From assembly GCF_900105055.1 (NCBI RefSeq), contig NZ_FNTA01000004.1, positions 6,975,501 through 7,039,500 on the forward strand: a DNA stretch of 64,000 nucleotides, read 5' to 3'. The notes beneath the pieces were generated by a model. The model had not been told where the DNA came from, searched no databases, and was given only the letters and a program-made list of their open reading frames with translations. The stretch is from Amycolatopsis lurida (GTDB lineage: Bacteria > Actinomycetota > Actinomycetes > Mycobacteriales > Pseudonocardiaceae). How positions within the stretch are numbered: position 1 is the stretch's first letter; each line of letters starts with the position of its first letter. Positions 39,610-48,182 of the stretch are shown one piece after another. A program made the translations under genes and the position numbers.

Positions 39610-40674
39610 TCAGGGCGAGACCAGGCCCCGTCCGGTCACCAGGGGCAGGTCCAGCGCGGTCAGCAGTCCGGGCGGAGCCGCCACCACCGCCGGGATCGCG
39701 TTCACCAGCCGCATCGCGGTCGCCTTCAGCCCGGCCGTGTTGTGGTCGCCGTCGCTGCCGACCAGACGCAGGTCCAGCACGTAGTTCGGCTCCCCGGTGA
39801 CCTGGACGCGGTAGCAGCCCTGCCCGCTCGGCTGCGGCCAGTCCGGCCCGAGGTCGCCGCGCAGGCGCGTGATGTGCTCCAGCACGCACACCGCCCGCCC
39901 GCCGCGCATGCCGCGCACCTCGAACCGCAGTGCCGCCGCCGTGCCCTCTTTGATCGTTCCCGAAGCGATCTCGAAGGTCTCGGGAGCCGGGAGCCGTTCG
40001 TAGACCTCCTCGACGGCGTCGAGTTCGACGTCCAGCCCGGCCGCGAGCTGCCGCACGACGCTGCCCCAGGCCAGCGACAGCACGCCGGGCTGCAGCAACA
40101 ACGGCAGATCGTCCATCTCCCGGCCGAAGCCCATGATGTCGAACAAGACCTTGCCGTTGTCGTACGTCGAATAGTCGAGGATCTCCAGGCAGCGCACCTC
40201 GTCGATCCGTTCGCAGACCCCGGTGAGCACCAGCGGCAGCCAGTCGTTGGCGAAGCCGGGGTCGACACCGTTGACCCACAGCGAAGCGCCGCCTTCGCGG
40301 GCGGCCTCCCGGATCGGCTCGATCATCTCCGGGGGGACGACACCTTCGGGGTACTGGAGGAACACGGGGCTGCTGGACACCACGTTGATCCCCGCGCGCA
40401 GGAAGCGTTTCAGGTCTTCGACGGCCTCGGGCAGCCGGTCGTCGGCCATCGCCGTGTAGAGCACGCAATCCGGCTTCAGCGCGATGAGGGCGCCCGCGTC
40501 GGTCGTCGCGGTGACGCCTAACGGCCGCCCGAGCCCGGCCAGTTCCCCGGCGTCCACACCCGCCTTGGCCTCGCTCGAGACCCAGACCCCGGCGAGTTCG
40601 AGATCGGGGCGGGCGTCGATCCCGGCCAGCGCGTGGCGGCCGACGTTCCCGGTACTCCACTGGACCACGCGCAC
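39610..40674 (-). CDS. NAD(P)-dependent dehydrogenase, dihydrodipicolinate reductase-like
   Basis: This 354-aa protein has an N-terminal Rossmann motif (RVVQWSTGNVGRHALAGI) and domain order of the amine-dehydrogenase/DapB-like family (PDCVLYTAMADD, INVVSSSPVFLQYP, VNGVDPGFANDWLPLVLTG). Members are frequent in mycobacteria and relatives, with largely unknown substrates. The GTG start has AGGAGG upstream, which itself overlaps the stop region of the preceding SDR gene (12-bp gap), so both lie in one leftward operon. Confidence 0.85.
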   Translation of the reverse strand: MRVVQWSTGNVGRHALAGIDARPDLELAGVWVSSEAKAGVDAGELAGLGRPLGVTATTDAGALIALKPDCVLYTAMADDRLPEAVEDLKRFLRAGINVVSSSPVFLQYPEGVVPPEMIEPIREAAREGGASLWVNGVDPGFANDWLPLVLTGVCERIDEVRCLEILDYSTYDNGKVLFDIMGFGREMDDLPLLLQPGVLSLAWGSVVRQLAAGLDVELDAVEEVYERLPAPETFEIASGTIKEGTAAALRFEVRGMRGGRAVCVLEHITRLRGDLGPDWPQPSGQGCYRVQVTGEPNYVLDLRLVGSDGDHNTAGLKATAMRLVNAIPAVVAAPPGLLTALDLPLVTGRGLVSP

Positions 40675-40686
40675 GGCGTTCGCCTC

Positions 40687-41472
40687 CTACAGATCGGGCA
40701 GACCGAGTTCCAGGTTCGGAGCCTGCAATCCACCGTCGACTTCGATGATCTTGCCGGTGACGTACCGGCCCGCGCCCGACGCCAGGAACACGACGGTGGC
40801 CGCGATGTCCTCGGCCTCGCCGATCCGGCGCAGGGGAGTGGCGGCCTCCATCCGGCCGCGCAGCTCGTCGTTGCCCACCACCACTTCGAGCGCGGAGGTC
40901 GCCACCGAGCCGACCGAGATCGCGTTCACCCGCACCTTCGGCGCGAGATCGGCCGCCGCGAGCCGGGTGTAGTGCGCCAGCGCGGCCTTCGCCGTCCCGT
41001 ACGCGGCGAAGCCACGGCCGGTCACCCGCCCCATGACCGACGAGATGTTGACGACCGAACCGCCCGTCTCCAGCAACGACGGGGCCGCCGCGACGGTCAG
41101 CGCGTGGGCGGTGGAGACGTTGAAACGAAAGGCTTCTTCGAGGAACTCGGCGGTGGTTTCCAGCAGCGGCCGTGGATAGGTTCCGCCGACGTTGTTGACG
41201 ACCAGGTCCAGCCGCCCGAACTCGGCCGTCGCGATCCGCGCCAGCTCACCCGCGGTGGCCGGGTCGCTCAGGTCGGCGGGGACCACGTGCGCGCGGCGGC
41301 CGGTGGCGGCGACCAGGGCGGCCACCTCGTCGAGCTGGGTTTCGGTGCGGGACGAGATCACCACGTCGGCACCGGCCTCGGCGAGCGCCACGGCCGTCGC
41401 CGCGCCGATCCCGCGTCCGGCGCCGGTGACCACGGCGACCTGGTCGGTGAGCCGGAAACGGTCCAGGATCAT
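40687..41472 (-). CDS. Short-chain dehydrogenase/reductase (SDR)
   Basis: This 261-aa classical SDR has the cofactor motif TGAGRGIG, LVVNNVGG (NNAG-type), and the catalytic Ser-Tyr-Lys in VVNISSVMG ... AAYGTAKAAL. The C-terminal GRYVTGKIIEVDGG is typical. The substrate is unknown; the pairing with the dehydrogenase downstream suggests a short catabolic pathway. Its promoter looks leaderless. Confidence 0.92.
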   Translation of the reverse strand: MILDRFRLTDQVAVVTGAGRGIGAATAVALAEAGADVVISSRTETQLDEVAALVAATGRRAHVVPADLSDPATAGELARIATAEFGRLDLVVNNVGGTYPRPLLETTAEFLEEAFRFNVSTAHALTVAAAPSLLETGGSVVNISSVMGRVTGRGFAAYGTAKAALAHYTRLAAADLAPKVRVNAISVGSVATSALEVVVGNDELRGRMEAATPLRRIGEAEDIAATVVFLASGAGRYVTGKIIEVDGGLQAPNLELGLPDL

Positions 41473-41479
41473 ACGCGGA

Positions 41480-41485
41480 ACTGTA
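41480..41485 (-). promoter_or_regulatory. -10 box of leaderless SDR promoter
   Basis: On the minus strand TACAGT is followed by 7 nt and the ATG at 41472. Confidence 0.45.
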
Positions 41486-41541
41486 ACAGGTTCTAGTTGA
41501 CCTGGCTCTGGCGTGCGAAAGCCCCCGGGAGTGACTAGGGT

Positions 41542-41573
41542 CGCCTCATCGCCTCATCGCCTCATCGCCTCAT
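41542..41573. repeat. Tandem repeat, 4 x 8 bp
   Basis: CGCCTCAT is repeated four times without interruption (41542-41549, 41550-41557, 41558-41565, 41566-41573). Too short and uniform for CRISPR; a slipped-strand microsatellite is likely and may vary between strains. Confidence 0.85.
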
Positions 41574-41712
41574 CGCGTCTCGTGACATCCCGGAACGGGA
41601 CATATACTTAGCGGAACGAACTACTGCGACCTCATCAGGAACTGTGTCGTTCCGGGCGTTCATATCGTTACCCATCGGCGGGCTTTCCCGCCCGCCGAAC
41701 TGATGCCGACGT

Positions 41713-41728
41713 GTTTCACAGGTGTTAA
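41713..41728. promoter_or_regulatory. Candidate GlnR site upstream of gltB
   Basis: On the minus strand TTAAC-N6-GAAAC fits the actinomycete GlnR half-site pair GTNAC-N6-GAAAC with one mismatch. It lies 96 bp before the gltB start. GlnR controls nitrogen-assimilation genes in actinomycetes, so control of glutamate synthase is plausible. Confidence 0.4.
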
Positions 41729-41823
41729 AGTCGCGCTAACGAACGGGCCATCGTCGTCCCGTGCGCATTCCCCCGGCCGGCCCCGCCCGGCCGCTGAGCA
41801 CAGACGACGAAGGAGGTCCCTTC

Positions 41824-44800
41824 ATGATCTTCTCCGCCATTCCAGGCAAACAGGGTCTCTACGATCCCGAATCCGAACAGGACTCCTGCGGTGTGGCCAT
41901 GGTGGCCGACGTCCGCGGGCGGCGTTCGCACGGCATCGTCACCGACGGCCTGTCCGCGCTGACCAACCTCGATCACCGCGGCGCCGCCGGCGCGGAGCCG
42001 ACCAGTGGTGACGGCGCGGGCATCCTGCTGCAGCTCCCGGACGAGCTGCTGCGGGCCGAAGTGGACTTCATCCTGCCCGAGGCGGACGCCGACGGTCACC
42101 AGACCTACGCGACCGGGATCGGTTTCCTGCCCTCGGACATCGAGGAGCGGACCAAGGCCATCGCCCTGATCGAGCGGATCGCCGATGAAGAGGGCCTCGA
42201 CGTCCTCGGCTGGCGTGAGGTCCCGGTCGACGCGGACCGCGCCGACATCGGCCCGACGGCGCGTTCGGTGATGCCGCATTTCGTGATGCTGTTCGTCGCG
42301 GGCGCCGAGGCCGACGGGCGATGTCCCTCAGGTCTTGAGCTGGACCGCCTGGCCTTCTGTCTCCGTAAACGCGTCGAGAACGAGAGCGTGACCGCGGGCT
42401 GCGGCACCTACTTCCCGTCGCTGTCCTCGCGGACCATCGTCTACAAGGGAATGCTGACCCCCGAGCAGCTCCCGCTCTTCTTCGCCGACCTGACCGACAC
42501 CCGGCTCACCAGCGCCATCGCGCTCGTGCACTCCCGGTTCTCCACCAACACCTTCCCGTCGTGGCCGCTGGCGCATCCGTTCCGGTTCGTCGCGCACAAC
42601 GGCGAGATCAACACCATCCGGGGCAACCGCAACCGGATGCGCGCCCGTGAGGCGCTGCTCGAATCGGACCTCATCCCCGGCGACCTCACCCGCCTGTATC
42701 CGATCTGTTCGGCCGACGCGTCGGACTCCGCCTCCTTCGACGAGGTGCTGGAGCTGCTGCACCTCGGCGGCCGGTCGCTGCCGCACGCGGTGCTGATGAT
42801 GATCCCCGAAGCGTGGGAGAACCACACCGGGATGGACGCACAGCGTCGTGCGTTCTACCAGTTCCACGCCAGCCTCATGGAGCCGTGGGACGGCCCGGCC
42901 TGCGTCACCTTCACCGACGGCACCCTCGTGGGTGCGGTACTGGACCGCAACGGCCTGCGCCCCGCCCGATGGTGGCGTACCGCGGACGATCGCGTCGTGC
43001 TGGCCAGTGAGGCGGGCGTCCTCGACGTCGCCCCCGCGGACGTCGTGGCCAAGGGCCGCCTCAAGCCCGGCCGCATGTTCCTGGTGGACACCGAAGCCGG
43101 CCGGATCGTCGACGACGAAGAGGTCAAGTCGGAGTTGGCGAAGCAACTCCCGTACGAGGGCTGGCTGCACGCCGGTCTGCTGCAGATCGCCGACCTGCCT
43201 GACCGCGACCACATCGTGCAGAGCCACGATTCCGTGCTGCGGCGCCAGCTTTCCTTCGGCTACACCGAAGAAGAGCTGAAGATCCTCCTCGCGCCGATGG
43301 CGGTGAAGGCGGCCGAGCCGATCGGCTCGATGGGGTCCGACACCCCGCCCGCGGTGCTGTCGCAGCGTTCCCGCCTGCTCTACGACTACTTCAAGCAGAA
43401 CTTCGCGCAGGTCACCAACCCGCCGCTGGACGCGATCCGCGAAGAGCTCGTCACGTCGATGAGCCGGATCATGGGGCCGGAGCGGAACCTGCTCGCCCCC
43501 GGCCCGGCTTCCTGCCGCCACGTGCAGCTGCCGTATCCGGTGATCGACAACGACGAGCTCGCCAAGCTGATCCACATCAACGACGACGGCGACCTTCCCG
43601 GCTTCGCGTGCAGTGTCCTTTCCGGACTGTACGAAGTGGACGGTGGTGCCGACGCGCTGGCGTCTGCGATCGAGCGCGTCCGGCGCGAGGCATCCGAAGC
43701 GATCGCGGCGGGCGCGCGCACGCTAGTGCTGTCCGACCGCGACTCCGACCACCGCATGGCGCCGATCCCGTCGCTGCTGCTCGTCTCCGCGGTGCACCAC
43801 CATCTGGTGCGCACCAAGGAAAGGCTCCGCGTCGCGCTGGTCGTCGAGACCGGTGACGCCCGCGAGGTCCACCACATCGCGCTCCTGCTCGGCTACGGCG
43901 CCGCGGCGGTGAACCCGTACCTGGCCTTCGAGACCATCGAGGACATGATCTCGACCGGTGGCGTCACCGGCATCGAGCCCGCCAAGGCGATCCGCAACTA
44001 CGTCAAGGCGCTCGTGAAGGGCGTCCTGAAGATCATGTCCAAGATGGGCATCTCGACCGTCGGCGCGTACACCGCGGCGCAGGTCTTCGAATCCTTCGGC
44101 CTGGCCCAGGATCTGCTCGACGAGTACTTCACCGGGACGTCGTCGAAACTCGGCGGCGTCGGGCTGAGCGTGCTCGCCGAAGAGGTCGCCACACGTCACC
44201 GCCGGGCGTACCCGGACAACCCGACCGACCGGGTCCACCGTGGACTCGAGACCGGCGGCGAGTACGCGTACCGCCGCGAGGGCGAACTGCACCTGTTCAC
44301 CCCGGAGACCGTCTTCCTGTTGCAGCACGCGACGAAGACCGGCCGGGAAGAGGTGTACAAGAAGTACTCCGACGAGGTGCACCGCCTGTACCGGCAGGGT
44401 GGCGCGCTGCGCGGGCTGTTCTCCTTCCGCGAGGGCGCGCGCGAGCCCGTCCCGCTGGACGAGGTCGAGCCCGTCGAGGCGATCTTCAAGCGCTTCAACA
44501 CCGGCGCGATGTCCTACGGCTCGATTTCGGCCGAGGCTCACGAAACGCTCGCCATCGCGATGAACCGCATCGGTGGCCGGTCCAACACCGGTGAGGGCGG
44601 GGAAGACCCCGAGCGGCTCTACGACCCGGCACGGCGCAGCGCGATCAAGCAGGTCGCGAGCGGCCGGTTCGGCGTCACGAGCGAGTACCTGGTCAACGCC
44701 GACGACATCCAGATCAAGATGGCGCAGGGCGCGAAGCCGGGTGAGGGCGGGCAGCTACCGCCGAACAAGGTCTACCCGTGGATCGCACGCACGCGGCATT

Positions 44801-46392
44801 CGACGCCGGGCGTCGGGCTGATCTCGCCGCCGCCGCACCACGACATCTACTCGATCGAGGATCTGGCACAGCTGATCCACGACCTCAAGAACGCCAACGA
44901 AAACGCCCGCATCCACGTGAAGCTGGTGTCCTCACTCGGCGTCGGCACGGTCGCGGCGGGCGTGTCCAAGGCGCACGCGGACGTCGTGCTGATCTCCGGT
45001 CACGACGGCGGCACCGGCGCCTCCCCGATGAACTCGCTCAAGCACGCGGGCACCCCGTGGGAGATCGGACTCGCCGAAACGCAGCAGACGTTGCTGCTCA
45101 ACGGTTTGCGCGACCGGATCACCGTGCAGGTCGACGGCGCGATGAAGACCGGCAAGGACGTCGTCATCGCCGCGCTGCTCGGCGCGGAGGAGTACGGCTT
45201 CGCTACGGCGCCGCTGATCGTCGAAGGCTGCGTCATGATGCGCGTCTGCCACCTCGACACCTGCCCGGTCGGCGTCGCGACCCAGAGCCCGGAGCTGCGC
45301 AAGCGGTACACCGGCCAGGCCGACCACGTCGTGAACTACTTCCGGTTCGTCGCCGAAGAGGTCCGGGAAACGTTGGCGGCGCTCGGTTTCCGCACCCTCG
45401 ACGAGGCCATCGGGCACGCCGAGATGCTGAACACCGACGAGGCGGTCGAGCACTGGAAGGCCTCCGGTCTCGACCTCGCGCCGATCTTCGAGATGCCGAC
45501 GGAGACCCCGTACGGCGGGGCGAAGCGGCGCACGCGAACCCAGGACCACGGCCTGGAGCACGCGCTCGACCGGACGCTGATCCAGCTCGCCGAGGCGGCG
45601 CTGGAGGACGCGCATCCGGTGCGGCTCGAACTGCCGGTGCGGAACGTGAACCGGACCGTCGGCACGCTGCTCGGTTCCGAGATCACCCGCCGCTACGGCG
45701 GCGAAGGTCTGCCCGAGGACACGATCCACGTGCTGCTGACCGGTTCCGCCGGGCAGTCGCTCGGCGCGTTCCTGCCGCGTGGCATCACGCTCGACATGGT
45801 CGGCGACGCGAACGACTACGTCGGCAAGGGCCTTTCGGGCGGGCGGATCATCGTGCGCCCGCATCCGGACGCGAAGTTCGCCGCGGAAGGCCAGACCATC
45901 GCCGGGAACACGCTCGCTTACGGTGCCACCGGCGGCGAGATGTTCCTGCGCGGCCAGGTCGGCGAGCGGTTCTGCGTGCGCAACTCCGGCGCGGTGGTCG
46001 TCGCCGAGGGCGTCGGAGACCACGCCTTCGAATACATGACCGGCGGGCAGGCCGTGGTGCTCGGCCCGACCGGGCGCAACCTCGCGGCGGGCATGTCCGG
46101 CGGGGAGGCCTACGTGCTCGACCTCGACCGGGGCAAGGTCAACGAGGAGATGGTGAATCTCCAGACCCCGTCGTCGGACGACCTCGCCTGGCTCAAGAAA
46201 ACCGTGCAGAAGCATTACGACCTCACACGTTCGGCCGTGGCCGCGTCGCTGCTCGGCGACTGGCCGCGTCGCTCGGCGGCGTTCACCAAGGTGATGCCCC
46301 GCGACTACCAGCGTGTCCTTGACGCGGCGAAGGCGGCGCGCGCCGCCGGCCGCGACGTCGACGAAGCGATCATGGAGGCCGCTCGTGGCTGA
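41824..46392 (+). CDS. gltB: Glutamate synthase (NADPH), large subunit
   Basis: This 1522-aa enzyme makes two glutamates from glutamine and 2-oxoglutarate. The class II amidotransferase nucleophile is Cys22 (EQDSCGVAMVAD) after a short propeptide. Then come the central and FMN-binding domains (PGEGGQLPPNKVYPWIARTRHS, SGHDGGTGASP), the [3Fe-4S] cysteines in CVMMRVCHLDTCPVGVATQ, and a C-terminal GXGXG beta-helix (GGIIVRP-type GGRIIVRP, GNTLAYGATGGEMFLRGQVGE). ATG 41824 has GGAGG 7 nt upstream. It overlaps gltD by 8 bp. Confidence 0.98.
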   Translation: MIFSAIPGKQGLYDPESEQDSCGVAMVADVRGRRSHGIVTDGLSALTNLDHRGAAGAEPTSGDGAGILLQLPDELLRAEVDFILPEADADGHQTYATGIGFLPSDIEERTKAIALIERIADEEGLDVLGWREVPVDADRADIGPTARSVMPHFVMLFVAGAEADGRCPSGLELDRLAFCLRKRVENESVTAGCGTYFPSLSSRTIVYKGMLTPEQLPLFFADLTDTRLTSAIALVHSRFSTNTFPSWPLAHPFRFVAHNGEINTIRGNRNRMRAREALLESDLIPGDLTRLYPICSADASDSASFDEVLELLHLGGRSLPHAVLMMIPEAWENHTGMDAQRRAFYQFHASLMEPWDGPACVTFTDGTLVGAVLDRNGLRPARWWRTADDRVVLASEAGVLDVAPADVVAKGRLKPGRMFLVDTEAGRIVDDEEVKSELAKQLPYEGWLHAGLLQIADLPDRDHIVQSHDSVLRRQLSFGYTEEELKILLAPMAVKAAEPIGSMGSDTPPAVLSQRSRLLYDYFKQNFAQVTNPPLDAIREELVTSMSRIMGPERNLLAPGPASCRHVQLPYPVIDNDELAKLIHINDDGDLPGFACSVLSGLYEVDGGADALASAIERVRREASEAIAAGARTLVLSDRDSDHRMAPIPSLLLVSAVHHHLVRTKERLRVALVVETGDAREVHHIALLLGYGAAAVNPYLAFETIEDMISTGGVTGIEPAKAIRNYVKALVKGVLKIMSKMGISTVGAYTAAQVFESFGLAQDLLDEYFTGTSSKLGGVGLSVLAEEVATRHRRAYPDNPTDRVHRGLETGGEYAYRREGELHLFTPETVFLLQHATKTGREEVYKKYSDEVHRLYRQGGALRGLFSFREGAREPVPLDEVEPVEAIFKRFNTGAMSYGSISAEAHETLAIAMNRIGGRSNTGEGGEDPERLYDPARRSAIKQVASGRFGVTSEYLVNADDIQIKMAQGAKPGEGGQLPPNKVYPWIARTRHSTPGVGLISPPPHHDIYSIEDLAQLIHDLKNANENARIHVKLVSSLGVGTVAAGVSKAHADVVLISGHDGGTGASPMNSLKHAGTPWEIGLAETQQTLLLNGLRDRITVQVDGAMKTGKDVVIAALLGAEEYGFATAPLIVEGCVMMRVCHLDTCPVGVATQSPELRKRYTGQADHVVNYFRFVAEEVRETLAALGFRTLDEAIGHAEMLNTDEAVEHWKASGLDLAPIFEMPTETPYGGAKRRTRTQDHGLEHALDRTLIQLAEAALEDAHPVRLELPVRNVNRTVGTLLGSEITRRYGGEGLPEDTIHVLLTGSAGQSLGAFLPRGITLDMVGDANDYVGKGLSGGRIIVRPHPDAKFAAEGQTIAGNTLAYGATGGEMFLRGQVGERFCVRNSGAVVVAEGVGDHAFEYMTGGQAVVLGPTGRNLAAGMSGGEAYVLDLDRGKVNEEMVNLQTPSSDDLAWLKKTVQKHYDLTRSAVAASLLGDWPRRSAAFTKVMPRDYQRVLDAAKAARAAGRDVDEAIMEAARG

Positions 46393-47893
46393 TCCGACGG
46401 GTTTCCTGAAGTACGAACGCGAAGAGCCGAAGAAGAAGTCCAAAGAGGACCGTCTCGCCACCTGGGGCGAGGTGTACGCCGAGGTGGCACCCGCCGAGCG
46501 CAACGAAGAGGTGCGCAAGCAGGCCACGCGGTGCATGGACTGCGGCATCCCGTTCTGTCATTCCAGCGGTTCAGGTTGCCCGCTGGGCAACCTGATCCCG
46601 GAGTGGAACGACCTCGTACGCCGCGGCGACTGGGCCGCGGCGAGCGACCGGCTCCACGCCACCAACAACTTCCCCGAGTTCACCGGGAAGCTCTGCCCCG
46701 CGCCGTGCGAGGCGGGTTGCGTCCTTTCGGTCTCGCCGCTGTCCGGCGGTCCGGTCGCGATCAAGCGGGTCGAGCAGACGATCGCCGACCAGTCGTGGGA
46801 AGCGGGCTACGTGCAGCCGCAGATCTCGGCGGTGTCGTCGGGGCAGCGGGTCGCGGTCGTCGGTTCCGGCCCGGCCGGGCTCGCCGCCGCGCAGCAGCTG
46901 ACCCGGGCCGGCCACGAAGTGACCGTCTACGAGCGGGACGACCGGCTCGGTGGCCTGCTGCGGTACGGCATCCCCGAGTTCAAGATGGAGAAGAAGGTCC
47001 TCGACCGTCGGCTCGCGCAACTCCGCAAGGAGGGCACGAAGTTCGTCACCGGCTGCGAGGTCGGCGTCGATCTGACCGTCGAGGAACTGCGGGCGGGCTA
47101 CGACGCGGTGGTCCTCGCCGTGGGCGCGCTGCGCGGCCGCGACGACACGACGACGCCTGGCCGCGAGCTGGCCGGGATCCACCTGGCGATGGAGCACCTG
47201 GTCCCGGCCAACAAGTACGTCGAGGGCGACGGCCCGTCGGCGGTGGACGCGGCGGGCAAGCACGTCGTCATCATCGGCGGCGGTGACACCGGGGCCGACT
47301 CGTACGGCACCGCGACCCGCCAGGGCGCGCTTTCGGTGACCCAGCTGGATCAGTATCCGACGCCACCGTCCACAAGGGACGACGAGCGGTCGCCGTGGCC
47401 GACCTGGCCGTACATCCTGCGCACCTACCCGGCGCACGAGGAGGCGGGCGAGCGCAAGTTCGCCGTCGCGGTCACCCGGTTCATCGGCGACGACGAGGGC
47501 AACGTGCGCGCGGTCGAGCTCCGTCAGGTCCGCGTGGTCAAGGACCCGGAGACCGGCAAGCGCATGGTGACCCCGGTCAACGACGAGGTCGAGGAACTGC
47601 CCGCCGACCTCGTGCTGCTCGCGATCGGGTTCGAGGGTGTCGAGCACATGCCGCTGCTGGACGGGCTCGGGCTTTCGCTGACCAAACGCGGCACGCTCTC
47701 GTGTGGCGCGGACTGGCAGACCTCCTCGCCCGGCGTGTTCGTCTGCGGCGACGCGCACCGCGGCGCGTCGCTGGTCGTGTGGGCGATCGCCGAGGGACGC
47801 TCGGTGGCGAGCGCGGTGGACGCCTACCTGACCGGTGCCTCGGACCTGCCCGCTCCGGTGCACCCGACGGCGCTGCCGCTCGCGGTGGTCTAG
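46385..47893 (+). CDS. gltD: Glutamate synthase, small subunit
   Basis: This 502-aa FAD/iron-sulfur subunit passes electrons from NADPH to GltB. N-terminal cysteines for [4Fe-4S] clusters are in CMDCGIPFCHSSGSGCPLGN and LCPAPCEAGCVLS. FAD binding is at VAVVGSGPAGLAAAQQL, NADPH binding at HVVIIGGGDTGADSYGTA, and a closing FAD motif is GVFVCGDAHRGASLVVWAI. GTG start within the last codons of gltB gives translational coupling and equal subunit supply. Confidence 0.98.
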   Translation: MADPTGFLKYEREEPKKKSKEDRLATWGEVYAEVAPAERNEEVRKQATRCMDCGIPFCHSSGSGCPLGNLIPEWNDLVRRGDWAAASDRLHATNNFPEFTGKLCPAPCEAGCVLSVSPLSGGPVAIKRVEQTIADQSWEAGYVQPQISAVSSGQRVAVVGSGPAGLAAAQQLTRAGHEVTVYERDDRLGGLLRYGIPEFKMEKKVLDRRLAQLRKEGTKFVTGCEVGVDLTVEELRAGYDAVVLAVGALRGRDDTTTPGRELAGIHLAMEHLVPANKYVEGDGPSAVDAAGKHVVIIGGGDTGADSYGTATRQGALSVTQLDQYPTPPSTRDDERSPWPTWPYILRTYPAHEEAGERKFAVAVTRFIGDDEGNVRAVELRQVRVVKDPETGKRMVTPVNDEVEELPADLVLLAIGFEGVEHMPLLDGLGLSLTKRGTLSCGADWQTSSPGVFVCGDAHRGASLVVWAIAEGRSVASAVDAYLTGASDLPAPVHPTALPLAVV

Positions 47894-48182
47894 GTCCGGA
47901 CAGCGTCGCGACATGGGCGGGCCGGTGGAAGGCTCCACTGACCTCCGGTAGCGCGGCACGCGACTGGACGGACGACACGACTGGCGGCCGGGGTATGCCG
48001 GGTGTCGTCCCTCTGGACTCGCGTGTCGTCCGTCCAAGCACGTGTGTCGTCCGTCTGATCACGCGAACAGACCGCTCGCGAGGCCCAAGACCGACGTCAG
48101 GCCCCGTTCCTCCCGAAGGTGGAGCCCCCGGATCATGCTCCGGGCCGACGCGGTAGGCGGCCGGCCACGCCAGGCTTTCGAC
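47894..48182. other. Non-coding region with GTGTCGTCCGTC repeats
   Basis: TGGACGGACGACACG (47965-47979) is a perfect 15-bp inverted copy of CGTGTCGTCCGTCCA (48022-48036). Further direct copies are GTGTCGTCCGTC at 48044-48055 and a diverged GTGTCGTCC at 48002-48010; the three direct copies are spaced 21 bp apart. No gene is seen. A short stem GTGGA-AGGC-TCCAC just after gltD could aid termination. Confidence 0.65.

Larger units (their letters stand above)
41473..41823. other. Regulatory region between SDR and gltB
   Basis: No gene is seen in 351 bp. It holds a tandem octamer repeat (41542-41573) and three CGGAACG-type sites: 41591-41597, 41612-41618 and the inverted CGTTCCG at 41648-41654. 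A GlnR-like element (41713-41728) follows. The composition is less GC-rich than the coding DNA around it. Confidence 0.6.

Noticed and set aside
41542..41573. CRISPR array
   Set aside because: Units are 8 bp without spacers; this is a simple tandem repeat.
41761..41823. N-terminal extension of GltB
   Set aside because: The strong GGAGG lies within it and the mature Cys position fits the ATG at 41824.
44932..46548. Large minus-strand open frame opposite gltB/gltD
   Set aside because: High-GC shadow frame rich in Arg/Gly/Ala with no recognisable domain.
47965..48036. Insertion-sequence ends
   Set aside because: The inverted 15-mers enclose only about 42 bp with no transposase and no target duplication.
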